A DNA stretch of 7,221 bases from Anaerolineae bacterium (lineage in GTDB: Bacteria > Chloroflexota > Anaerolineae > 4572-78 > NAK82). Under the pieces are notes generated by a model. That model did not search any database, was not told the origin of the DNA, and saw nothing but the letters and a program-made list of their open reading frames with translations. Below, piece by piece: positions 1 to 6,736 of this stretch. Both the position numbers and the translations under genes were made by a program. Every line of letters begins with the position of its first letter. The first letter of the stretch is position 1. The stretch covers positions 1 through 7,221 of the forward strand of contig JANXAX010000127.1 in the NCBI GenBank assembly GCA_025062175.1, given 5' to 3'.

Positions 1-276
1 CCGACCGTCATCTGCGAGCTGGCATTGATCAAAGTGCGCGCTACCAGTGCCAACCGTGCGGAGATCATTCAGCTGGTGGACATCTACCGCGCCAACATCG
101 TCGATGTGGACGTAGACTCGCTGATCATTCAAATCGCCGGCTCAGAAGAACGCATCGATTCGCTCGTCAGACTGTTAAATAATTTCGGGATATTAGAAAT
201 GGTGCGCACCGGACAGGTGGCCATGGTGCGCGGCAGCAACACGAAACCGTCCATCCGACACAATGGAGTATCGTAA
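1..276 (+). CDS. ilvN: Acetohydroxyacid (acetolactate) synthase small regulatory subunit, 3' part
   Basis: The reading frame is open from base 1 and ends at TAA 274-276, leaving 91 residues of the C-terminal part; the start lies upstream of the window. The subunit binds the catalytic IlvB subunit in the cytoplasm, stimulates it and usually confers valine feedback inhibition on the first shared step of valine, leucine and isoleucine synthesis. What is visible is the family's C-terminal domain: an ELALIKV strand at about residues 6-12 of the fragment, a segment matching the usual 'EI.....IYRA.IVDV..DS' pattern, and the ending FGILEMVRTGQVAMVRG. The N-terminal ACT domain, where valine normally binds, is not in the window, so feedback sensitivity cannot be judged. 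A TTG at 25 is not a credible start because the homology continues upstream of it. The large subunit ilvB would be expected just to the left. The symbol ilvH is used for the same family. Confidence 0.93.
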   Translation, partial: PTVICELALIKVRATSANRAEIIQLVDIYRANIVDVDVDSLIIQIAGSEERIDSLVRLLNNFGILEMVRTGQVAMVRGSNTKPSIRHNGVS

Positions 277-360
277 TCGGGCGCGTTGTAGTATCATTTG
301 CTATATTCTCTTACCTTAATCCCTTAAGGGTCCTTTGTCGCAAGAAAAGGAGTGTACACT
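277..360 (+). promoter_or_regulatory. ilvN-ilvC intergenic leader, possible control region
   Basis: This 84-base gap is the longest non-coding stretch in the window and is clearly richer in A and T than the genes around it, especially 286-327. It contains a TATATT hexamer at 302-307 that resembles a -10 box, but I find no -35 hexamer at a suitable distance, so no promoter is claimed. It also holds a perfect 10-base palindrome, CCCTTAAGGG, at 321-330. A 6-base inverted repeat follows, TCCTTT at 331-336 and AAAGGA at 346-351, whose right arm covers the ilvC Shine-Dalgarno. There is no leucine-, valine- or isoleucine-rich leader peptide and no GC-rich stem followed by a T tract, so classical attenuation is not supported. 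The gap may simply be an operon spacer. Confidence 0.3.
345..352 (+). promoter_or_regulatory. Shine-Dalgarno of ilvC (fixes the start at 361)
   Basis: AAAAGGAG lies 8 bases before the GTG at 361. A second in-frame GTG at 352-354 begins on the last base of this motif, so a ribosome bound here cannot use it. Starting at 361 gives MAVIYYDKDADLELLKGKK, which matches the usual N-terminus of bacterial ketol-acid reductoisomerases; starting at 352 would add three residues without homology. Confidence 0.7.
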
Positions 361-1371
361 GTGGCTGTCATTTACTATGACAAAGACGCTGATCTAGAGC
401 TGCTCAAAGGCAAGAAGATTGCTATCATTGGCTACGGCAGTCAGGGGCATGCCCATGCCCTCAACCTGCGCGACTCGGGCGCCGATGTGCGTGTCGGGCT
501 TTATGAAGGGAGTCCTTCATGGGCGAAGGCCGCGGCAGAGGGCTTGCGCGTGTTGCCGGTAGCCGCTGCTGCCGCTGAGGCGGATGCGATTATGTTGCTC
601 ATCCCCGACACAAGCCAGCCCAGGGTTTACAAGGAAGCCATTGAACCCCATCTCACTCCGGGCAAGACGCTGATGTTTGCCCATGGATTCAACATTCGCT
701 ATGGCCAGATCGTGCCGCCGCCCTATGTCGATGTCAGCATGGTAGCGCCCAAGAGCCCTGGGCATCGTGTCCGGGAGCTCTTCGTTGAGGGCGCCGGCAC
801 CCCATGTCTGCTGGCGGTCCACCAGGACGCCAGTGGCCAGGCAAAGCCGTTTGCGCTGGCATACGCCAAAGGGCTCGGAGGTACACGAGCGGGTGTCATC
901 GAAACCACCTTCGCTGAGGAGACGGAAACCGACCTCTTTGGTGAGCAAGCCGTCTTGTGCGGCGGCGTGAGTGCGCTGATCGAAGCCGGTTTCAACACCT
1001 TGGTCGAGGCGGGATATCAGCCCGAAATTGCGTACTTCGAATGCTTGCACGAGTTAAAACTAATTGTAGACCTGATCTATCAAGGCGGCCTGAGCTACAT
1101 GCGTTACAGCGTGAGCGACACGGCGGAGCACGGCGATTACACCGCCGGCCCCAAGATCATCACCGAGCAGACGCGCGCTACAATGAAACAAATCCTGGCG
1201 GACATCCAGTCCGGGGCCTACGCAGAGGCATGGATCGAGGAGAACGCCAAAGGCCGTCCCTGGTTCGAGGAACAGCGCCGCAAAGCCCGCAACAGCGAGA
1301 TCGAGCGCGTCGGCCGGCAGCTGCGCCGGATGATGCCGTGGCTGAATCCAAAGGAAGTTGGTGAAGTGTAA
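361..1371 (+). CDS. ilvC: Ketol-acid reductoisomerase, class I (short form)
   Basis: This cytoplasmic enzyme converts 2-acetolactate or 2-aceto-2-hydroxybutyrate into the corresponding 2,3-dihydroxy acid by Mg-dependent alkyl migration and NAD(P)H reduction. It is the second shared step of valine/leucine and isoleucine synthesis. The product from the GTG at 361 is 336 residues, the usual size of the class I enzyme. An N-terminal Rossmann domain carries the dinucleotide loop GYGSQG (24-29). The active site includes H108 in AHGFNI and K131 in APKSPGH. The helical C-terminal domain supplies the expected Mg ligands D191 and E195 (ETDLFGEQ), E227 and E231 (YFECLHE), with substrate-contact S252 (SVSDTAE). 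The protein ends in the typical RRMMPWL block. Two loops deviate mildly: Y48 replaces an Arg common in the cofactor-specificity loop (GLYEGSPSW), and S132 replaces the usual Gly of APKGPGH. The gene follows ilvN, its usual partner, and precedes leuA by 36 bases. Confidence 0.97.
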   Translation: MAVIYYDKDADLELLKGKKIAIIGYGSQGHAHALNLRDSGADVRVGLYEGSPSWAKAAAEGLRVLPVAAAAAEADAIMLLIPDTSQPRVYKEAIEPHLTPGKTLMFAHGFNIRYGQIVPPPYVDVSMVAPKSPGHRVRELFVEGAGTPCLLAVHQDASGQAKPFALAYAKGLGGTRAGVIETTFAEETETDLFGEQAVLCGGVSALIEAGFNTLVEAGYQPEIAYFECLHELKLIVDLIYQGGLSYMRYSVSDTAEHGDYTAGPKIITEQTRATMKQILADIQSGAYAEAWIEENAKGRPWFEEQRRKARNSEIERVGRQLRRMMPWLNPKEVGEV

Positions 1372-1392
1372 GCACCTCGTCATCACCATTGT

Positions 1393-1400
1393 AAGGAGGG
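1393..1400 (+). promoter_or_regulatory. Strong Shine-Dalgarno of leuA
   Basis: AAGGAGGG stands 7 bases before the leuA ATG at 1408, near-ideal in sequence and spacing. It lies in the 36-base ilvC-leuA gap, which has no terminator-like stem, so leuA is likely read from the ilvC message but translated independently at a high rate. Confidence 0.75.
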
Positions 1401-1407
1401 AATTCGG

Positions 1408-3108
1408 ATGGGTGACAACGTACCCCAGGACACCCTGCTCATTTTCGATACCACTCTGCGCGACGGCGAACAGTCCCCTGGTGCCACTCTTGATGTTCAT
1501 GAGAAGTTGGAAATCGCTCGCCAGCTAGCGCGACTGGGTGTGGACATTTGTGAAGCAGGCTTTCCCATCGCCTCGCCTGGCGACTTCGAGGCGGTCAGCC
1601 GCATCGCCGCCGAGGTCGGTCCGCTGACCGAGGGGCGTAAGACTGGCCAGCCGATGGTTATCGCCGCCCTGGCGCGCGCCAATCAGAAGGACATCTACCG
1701 CGCTTACGAAGCGGTCAAGGCCGCGCCACGCCATCGCATCCACACCTTTCTGGCCACCAGCGATATCCATCTGCAGTATAAGTTGCAGATCAGCCGCGAA
1801 GAGTGCATCCGGCGCGCTGTCGAGGCGGTCGCTTACGCGCGCAGCCTGTGCGACGACGTTGAGTTTTCGCCGGAGGATGCTGGACGTTCCGACCCGGAGT
1901 TCCTGACCGTCGTCCTCGGCGAGGTGATCAAAGCCGGCGCCACCACGATCAACATCCCCGACACGGTCGGTTATACCACACCCGAGGAATTCGGCCAGCT
2001 GATCCGCTATCTGATCACCCACACGCCGGGCGCGGACCGCGTGGTGTGGTCGGTGCACTGTCACAACGACCTGGGGTTGGCCACGGCCAACACCCTGGCC
2101 GGCATCCGCGCCGGCGCCCGCCAGGCTGAGGTGACCGTCAACGGCATCGGCGAACGGGCCGGCAACACCTCGCTGGAAGAGGTGGTCATGGCAATTTACA
2201 CCCGCCAGCAGCTCTTCGGATTGAAAACCAATATCGACACCACCCAGATCATGCGCACCAGCCGTATGGTCAGCTCTTATACTGGCATCGTCGTCCAGCC
2301 CAACAAGGCCATCGTCGGCGCCAATGCCTTTGCCCACGAAGCCGGCATCCACCAGGATGGCATGCTCAAGAGTCATCTGACCTACGAGATCATGCGGCCG
2401 GAGACGATCGGACTCTCCACATCGCGCTTGGTGCTGGGCAAACACTCCGGCCGCCACGCCTTCCGCGTGCGTCTGCAGGAACTGGGGTACACCGACCTAA
2501 CCGAAGAGGAGATCAATCAAGCGTTTGAACGTTTCAAGCGCTGGGCCGATAAGAAAAAAGTGGTCACTGATGCGGACATCGAGGCGATCATCACCGATGA
2601 AATCTATCAACCCCCGGAGATCTGGCATCTCAATCATATCCAGGTGTGCTGTGGCGATCACAGCATTCCGACTGCCAGCGTCAGCCTGACCGGCCCGGAT
2701 GGCAAAGTGTACGAAGAAGCCGCGTTGGGATATGGCCCGGTGGATGCGCTCTACAAAGCGATCAATCGCATCGTCAAAGTGCCGAACACGCTGAACGAGT
2801 TCAGCGTCAAAGCCATCACCGAAGGGATGGATGCCGCTGGCGAGGTGACCATCCGCATTCAGCCGGCCGAGGATGACCAAGACCTGCCCATCAATCCGCA
2901 AACCGGCAAGCCGATTGTGCGCACCTACAGCGGCCATGGGGTCAGCACAGACATCATCGTGGCCAGTGCGCGTGCCTACATCAATGCGTTGAATCGTTTG
3001 ATTGCCGACCGCGAACGCCGAGCGCGGAGGACGGTTGCGGCAGCCGAAACTCCGTCACCGGCCACCGCGCAAGTGATCGGCACGAACACCACGGGGGAGC
3101 TATCATGA
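1408..3108 (+). CDS. leuA: 2-Isopropylmalate synthase
   Basis: The enzyme condenses acetyl-CoA with 2-oxoisovalerate to give 2-isopropylmalate, the committed step of leucine synthesis. The 566-residue product is longer than the E. coli enzyme (about 523). The N-terminal TIM barrel begins with FDTTLRDGEQSPG (13-25), where R18 and D19 are the catalytic and metal residues. Other metal ligands are H217 and H219 in HCHND and N253 at the end of NGIGERAGN (245-253). AFAHEAGIHQDGMLK (307-321) and LGKHSGRHAF (343-352) mark the linker region. The C-terminal regulatory domain, with GYGPVDALYKAI (441-452) and GHGVSTDI (509-516), is where leucine inhibits in characterised enzymes. The barrel signature GFPIAS (51-56) fits LeuA rather than the citramalate synthase encoded downstream. 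An extra segment near 486-505 and an Ala/Thr/Pro-rich tail from about 540 explain much of the added length. The stop overlaps the leuC start by 4 bases. Confidence 0.96.
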   Translation: MGDNVPQDTLLIFDTTLRDGEQSPGATLDVHEKLEIARQLARLGVDICEAGFPIASPGDFEAVSRIAAEVGPLTEGRKTGQPMVIAALARANQKDIYRAYEAVKAAPRHRIHTFLATSDIHLQYKLQISREECIRRAVEAVAYARSLCDDVEFSPEDAGRSDPEFLTVVLGEVIKAGATTINIPDTVGYTTPEEFGQLIRYLITHTPGADRVVWSVHCHNDLGLATANTLAGIRAGARQAEVTVNGIGERAGNTSLEEVVMAIYTRQQLFGLKTNIDTTQIMRTSRMVSSYTGIVVQPNKAIVGANAFAHEAGIHQDGMLKSHLTYEIMRPETIGLSTSRLVLGKHSGRHAFRVRLQELGYTDLTEEEINQAFERFKRWADKKKVVTDADIEAIITDEIYQPPEIWHLNHIQVCCGDHSIPTASVSLTGPDGKVYEEAALGYGPVDALYKAINRIVKVPNTLNEFSVKAITEGMDAAGEVTIRIQPAEDDQDLPINPQTGKPIVRTYSGHGVSTDIIVASARAYINALNRLIADRERRARRTVAAAETPSPATAQVIGTNTTGELS

Positions 3109-4517
3109 CGCTCGCACCGCGCACGCTCTTCGAGAAGATATGGGAGGACCACGTTGTGGTCGAGGAGCCGGACAGCCCGGCTGTGTTGTACATTGATCTT
3201 CATTTGATTCACGAGGTCACCTCCCCACAGGCGTTCGAAGGCCTGCGCCGCCGTGGACTGCGCGTGCGACGTCCCCAACAGACAGTCGCGACGATCGATC
3301 ACAGCATTCCCACCACACCGCCCGAAGTTCCGATCGCCGACCCGCAGGCTGCCCGTCAGATCCAACAAATCGTGGAGAACTGTCGCGAGTTCGGCATTCC
3401 GCTGCATGGCATCGGCAGCCCGACGCGCGGCATCGTCCACGTCATCGGCCCGGAGCTGGGGTTGACTCAACCAGGGATGACCATCGTGTGTGGGGACAGT
3501 CATACCTCGACCCACGGCGCGTTTGGAGCGCTTGCCTTTGGCATCGGCACCAGCGAAGTGGAACATGTGCTTGCCACCCAATGTCTGTTGCAGCGCAAGC
3601 CGCGCACCTGTCAGATCTATGTGGACGGCTATTTGCGCCAAGGGGTGACGGCCAAGGATCTCATCCTGGGCTTGATCGCTCAGATCGGCAGCGGCGGTGG
3701 CACCGGCTACGTGTTCGAATACGCCGGCCCGGCTATCCGTGCGCTCTCTATGGAGGAGCGGATGACCGTGTGCAATATGAGCATCGAAGCCGGCGCCCGC
3801 GCAGGGATGATCGCCCCGGACGACACTACTTTTGAGTATCTGGCCGGCCGACCGTATGCGCCCAAAGGCGAGGCCTGGGACGCCGCAGTAAAACAGTGGC
3901 GCACTCTGCCCAGCGACCCCGATGCCCGTTTCGACCACACGATCACCCTGGACGCGACGCGCCTCGAGCCGATGATCACCTACGGCACAAACCCGGCTAT
4001 GGCGATCCCGATCAGCGGGGTTGTCCCAGATCCCGCCAGCGTATCCGACCTGGGCGAACGACAGGCGGTGGAAAAGGCATTGCGGTATATGGACTTGCGA
4101 CCCGGGCAGCGCCTGCTGGGGCATCCTATTGACGTGGTCTTCATCGGCAGCTGCACGAATGGCCGGCTTTCAGACCTGCGTCAGGCTGCCCGGCTGCTCA
4201 AAGGGCGGCGGGTCAAAGAGGGCGTCCGGGTGTTAGTCGTGCCTGGCTCGCAGTCGGTCAAGCGCGCCGCGGAGGCGGAAGGACTGCACCGTATCTTTTT
4301 GGAAGCCGGTGCGGAATGGCGCGAATCAGGCTGCAGCATGTGCATCGCCATGAATGGCGACCAGCTACAGCCGGGACAGTACGCCGTGAGCACCAGCAAC
4401 CGCAACTTCGAAGGACGCCAAGGCCCCGGCGGTCGCACTTTCCTCGCCAGCCCGCTGACCGCCGCCGCGGCCGCGGTCAGCGGCGTGATCACCGACCCAC
4501 GCACTTTGTTGGAGTAG
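3105..4517 (+). CDS. leuC: 3-Isopropylmalate dehydratase large subunit
   Basis: With LeuD this forms the aconitase-family isomerase that converts 2-isopropylmalate to 3-isopropylmalate; in citramalate-pathway organisms the same enzyme also isomerises citramalate to 3-methylmalate. The 470 residues match the bacterial full-length type (E. coli about 466). Three cysteines for the 4Fe-4S cluster are present: C350 in FIGSCTNGR, and C410 and C413 in SGCSMC. Other family blocks are TLFEKIWEDHVV (7-18), DHSIPTT (65-71, often DHNVPTT), CGDSHTSTHGAFGALAFGIGTSEVEH (from 129) and STSNRNFEGRQGPGGRT (429-445). The ATG overlaps the leuA stop as ATGA, and GGGGGAG at 3093-3099 lies 5 bases upstream, so translation is probably coupled to leuA. 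LeuD follows after 7 bases. The cluster is oxygen-labile in known family members. Confidence 0.97.
   Translation: MTLAPRTLFEKIWEDHVVVEEPDSPAVLYIDLHLIHEVTSPQAFEGLRRRGLRVRRPQQTVATIDHSIPTTPPEVPIADPQAARQIQQIVENCREFGIPLHGIGSPTRGIVHVIGPELGLTQPGMTIVCGDSHTSTHGAFGALAFGIGTSEVEHVLATQCLLQRKPRTCQIYVDGYLRQGVTAKDLILGLIAQIGSGGGTGYVFEYAGPAIRALSMEERMTVCNMSIEAGARAGMIAPDDTTFEYLAGRPYAPKGEAWDAAVKQWRTLPSDPDARFDHTITLDATRLEPMITYGTNPAMAIPISGVVPDPASVSDLGERQAVEKALRYMDLRPGQRLLGHPIDVVFIGSCTNGRLSDLRQAARLLKGRRVKEGVRVLVVPGSQSVKRAAEAEGLHRIFLEAGAEWRESGCSMCIAMNGDQLQPGQYAVSTSNRNFEGRQGPGGRTFLASPLTAAAAAVSGVITDPRTLLE
4452..4483 (+). repeat. Perfect 11-bp inverted repeat inside the 3' end of leuC
   Basis: CCGCTGACCGC at 4452-4462 is the exact reverse complement of GCGGTCAGCGG at 4473-4483, separated by 10 bases that can add two or three further GC pairs. 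The stem lies within the codons for the conserved PLTAAAAAVSG stretch of LeuC, 31 bases before the stop. No T tract follows, so it is not an intrinsic terminator. It could stabilise or punctuate the message ahead of leuD, or be a by-product of GC-rich alanine codons. Confidence 0.6.
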
Positions 4518-4524
4518 AGCTACG

Positions 4525-5142
4525 ATGCAACCTTTCACCCCAATCACCAGCCGAGTGGTGGCCCTGCCCATCGACAACATCGACACCGACCAGATCATCC
4601 CGGCACGTTTTCTGAAGACGATCAGCAAAGAGGGGTTGGGTCAGCATCTGTTCGCCGACTGGCGCTATAACCCGGACGGCAGCCCTAAGCCCGATTTCCC
4701 GCTCAATCAGCCATGGGCGCGCGAAGCACATATCTTGCTCGTGGGCGACAACTTCGGGTGTGGCTCCAGCCGCGAACACGCCCCCTGGGCCTTGATCGAC
4801 TTTGGCTTTCGGGCAGTTATCAGCACTTCTTTCGCCGACATCTTTCGCAACAACGCGCTTAAGAATGGCTTGCTTCCGGTGGTTGTGGACACTGATACCC
4901 ATCGTCGACTCTTCGATCTGGTGGGTGCGAACCCGTCCATCACTCTCACGCTCGATTTGGCGAGCCAAAGTCTCATTCTGCCTGACGGGCAGCAGGTACA
5001 CTTTCCCATCGATGCCTTCAACAAGCGATGTCTGTTGGAAGGGATCGACCAGCTCGGTTATTTATTGAAGCAAGAGCCGCTCATTCAGGCGTACGAGGCA
5101 GCGCATCCCGCGCGGGTTAACACACGCATCACGGAGGTGTGA
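4525..5142 (+). CDS. leuD: 3-Isopropylmalate dehydratase small subunit
   Basis: This is the swivelling-domain subunit that completes the LeuCD isomerase active site and recognises the substrate. The 205 residues match the length of the E. coli-type small subunit (about 201). Family motifs are DTDQIIPARFLK (20-31), HLFADWRY (41-48), the active-site block NFGCGSSREHAPWAL (76-90) and FADIFRNN (103-110). The C-terminus (IDAFNKRCLLEGIDQLGYLL) is also typical. The ATG at 4525 aligns with the expected N-terminus (FTPITSRVVALP). Its best Shine-Dalgarno, GGAG at 4511-4514, lies 10 bases upstream inside the last leuC codons. The gene ends at TGA 5140-5142, directly against the ATG of cimA. It is full length with no internal lesion. 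The short loop at 48-54 (YNPDGSPK) lies in the region that tunes substrate choice in this family, but I cannot infer specificity from it. Confidence 0.96.
   Translation: MQPFTPITSRVVALPIDNIDTDQIIPARFLKTISKEGLGQHLFADWRYNPDGSPKPDFPLNQPWAREAHILLVGDNFGCGSSREHAPWALIDFGFRAVISTSFADIFRNNALKNGLLPVVVDTDTHRRLFDLVGANPSITLTLDLASQSLILPDGQQVHFPIDAFNKRCLLEGIDQLGYLLKQEPLIQAYEAAHPARVNTRITEV
5133..5137 (+). promoter_or_regulatory. Shine-Dalgarno of cimA within the end of leuD
   Basis: GGAGG lies in the last leuD codons, 5 bases before the cimA ATG at 5143. Because the leuD stop and the cimA start are adjacent, a ribosome finishing leuD is placed to re-initiate on cimA. Confidence 0.6.
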
Positions 5143-6735
5143 ATGGAGACACAGCAGAGCAAAGCTCAAGTCTTCCTCTACGATACCACGCTGCGCGATG
5201 GCACTCAACGCGAGGGGATTTCGTTGTCGGTGGATGACAAGCTCAAAATTGCCCATCGCCTCGATGAGTTCGGCATCCATTACATCGAGGGAGGGTGGCC
5301 GGGCTCCAATCCCAAGGATGCCGAGTTTTTCCGACGAGCGCGGGCGCTGTCCTTTTCGCACGCCCGATTGGCCGCTTTCGGAAGCACACGGCGCAAGGGG
5401 ATACGCCCTGAAGAGGATGCCAACCTGCTGGCGCTTTTGCAGGCCGAGACCCCCGTCGTCACCCTGGTGGGCAAGAGCTGGGATATGCATGTCACGGAGA
5501 TCCTCGGCACTACGTTAGAAGAAAACCTCGCCATGATCCGCGACAGCATCGGCTTCGTCAAGGCGCAACGGCGCGAGGTGCACTTCGATGCGGAACACTT
5601 TTTCGACGGTTATAAAGCCAACCCAGATTATGCCATGGCGACCTTGCAGGCCGCAGCCGAGGCGGGCGCGGATGTATTGGTGCTCTGCGATACCAACGGC
5701 GGGTGCCTGCCGTGGGAGGTCGAGGCAATCACCCGCGCGGTCGCGACGCGCTTCACCGTGCCGCTGGGCATCCATTGCCATGATGACACCGGCTGCGCGG
5801 TTGCGAATAGCTTGGCGGCAGTGCGTGCCGGCGCCCTCTATGTCCAGGGAACGATCAACGGATATGGCGAGCGCGTCGCCAACGCCAACCTCTGCGTGAT
5901 CATCCCCAATCTACAGCTCAAGATGGGTCTCCTCTGTGTGCCACCGGAGCAGCTCGCCCACCTCACTCAGCTGTCTCGCTTTGTCGCCGAGATCGCCAAC
6001 TTGACGCACGATGATCACCAGCCCTATGTCGGCGCCAGTGCCTTTGCGCATAAGGGCGGGCTGCACGTCGCGGCGATGTTGAAAAACCCGGCCAGCTACC
6101 AGCACATCGACCCAGCGCTGGTGGGCAATGAGCGGCGCAGCGTCGTCTCGGAGCTTTCGGGGCGCGGCAACGTGATCGAGAAAGCCCGCCAGCTGGGCAT
6201 CGAGGTGAATAGTGCACAGGTTGCCGAGGTGCTGGAACAGATCAAGCAAATGGAAGCGAAGGGTTTTACCTACGAAGGCGCCGAGGCTTCTTTCGAGTTG
6301 ATGTTGCGCCGCACCTTGCCAAGCTACGTTCCCCCCTTTGAGCTGATCGACTTCATGGTGCTGGTCGAGCGGCGGCGCGGACGCGGGCTGTTGGCCGAGG
6401 CCACCGTCAAGGTGCGCGTCGGCCCCAAGATCGTCCACACCGCCGCCGAAGGCAACGGTCCGGTCAACGCCCTAGACGCTGCCCTGCGCAAGGCCTTGCT
6501 GGACGTGTACCCCAGTCTGGCAACCGTTAAGTTGGTGGACTACAAAGTGCGCATCCTGGACAGCGACAAAGCCACCGGCGCCACCACGCGTGTGCTGATC
6601 GACACGCGCGATGGTGCCCATCAATGGAGCACCGTCGGCGCCAGCACGAACATCATCGAGGCCAGCTGGCGGGCACTGGCGGACAGCATGGAATACGCCC
6701 TGCTGCACGAGGCAGAAAGGAGAAAAGGCGCCTGA
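5143..6735 (+). CDS. cimA: (R)-citramalate synthase
   Basis: The enzyme condenses pyruvate with acetyl-CoA to (R)-citramalate, the entry to the threonine-independent route to 2-oxobutyrate and isoleucine. The 530-residue protein is a LeuA-superfamily enzyme. It has YDTTLRDGTQREG (13-25) with catalytic R18 and D19, metal ligands H211 and H213 (HCHDD) and N247 in NGYGERVANAN (239-249). FAHKGGLHVAAM (301-312) corresponds to the LeuA linker block. It differs from LeuA as expected of the long CimA family: GGWPGSNPKD (50-59) replaces GFPIAS, and the second half carries VLVERRRGRG (407-416) ahead of the regulatory domain. That domain (about 400-530, with GNGPVNALDAALRKAL at 437-452) is the usual site of isoleucine feedback. 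Starts directly at the leuD stop. Homocitrate synthase is unlikely given these motifs and the leuCD context. Older annotations may call it a 2-isopropylmalate synthase homologue. Confidence 0.92.
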   Translation: METQQSKAQVFLYDTTLRDGTQREGISLSVDDKLKIAHRLDEFGIHYIEGGWPGSNPKDAEFFRRARALSFSHARLAAFGSTRRKGIRPEEDANLLALLQAETPVVTLVGKSWDMHVTEILGTTLEENLAMIRDSIGFVKAQRREVHFDAEHFFDGYKANPDYAMATLQAAAEAGADVLVLCDTNGGCLPWEVEAITRAVATRFTVPLGIHCHDDTGCAVANSLAAVRAGALYVQGTINGYGERVANANLCVIIPNLQLKMGLLCVPPEQLAHLTQLSRFVAEIANLTHDDHQPYVGASAFAHKGGLHVAAMLKNPASYQHIDPALVGNERRSVVSELSGRGNVIEKARQLGIEVNSAQVAEVLEQIKQMEAKGFTYEGAEASFELMLRRTLPSYVPPFELIDFMVLVERRRGRGLLAEATVKVRVGPKIVHTAAEGNGPVNALDAALRKALLDVYPSLATVKLVDYKVRILDSDKATGATTRVLIDTRDGAHQWSTVGASTNIIEASWRALADSMEYALLHEAERRKGA

Positions 6736-6736
6736 T

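Noticed and set aside
352..360. GTG at 352 as the ilvC start
   Set aside because: It overlaps the Shine-Dalgarno itself; the GTG at 361 has proper spacing and the expected N-terminus.
277..360. Leader-peptide attenuator or T-box before ilvC
   Set aside because: The spacer is too short for a T-box, has no short frame rich in branched-chain codons, and has no terminator stem with a T tract.
445..454. GGGCATGCCC palindrome in ilvC
   Set aside because: It encodes part of the conserved QGHAHA motif of IlvC and is explained by coding constraint.
957..1364. 135-codon plus-strand frame within ilvC
   Set aside because: It overlaps the conserved C-terminal domain of IlvC in another frame and its Arg-rich translation resembles no family.
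1525..2457. 310-codon open frame on the minus strand inside leuA
   Set aside because: Its His/Asp/Gly-rich translation is the typical mirror of a GC-rich gene, and the plus-strand LeuA motifs are intact throughout.
2976..4124. 382-codon open frame on the minus strand across leuA/leuC
   Set aside because: It lies opposite two well-supported genes, its translation shows no recognisable motif, and long antisense frames are expected in GC-rich coding DNA.
4452..4510. Intrinsic terminator after leuC
   Set aside because: The stem is strong but no T run follows it, it lies inside the leuC coding sequence, and leuD continues immediately.
6611..6736. Longer N-terminus for the YbaK-like protein starting at 6611
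   Set aside because: The extra 42 residues would overlap the cimA C-terminus out of frame and have no homology; the ATG at 6737 gives the normal family length.
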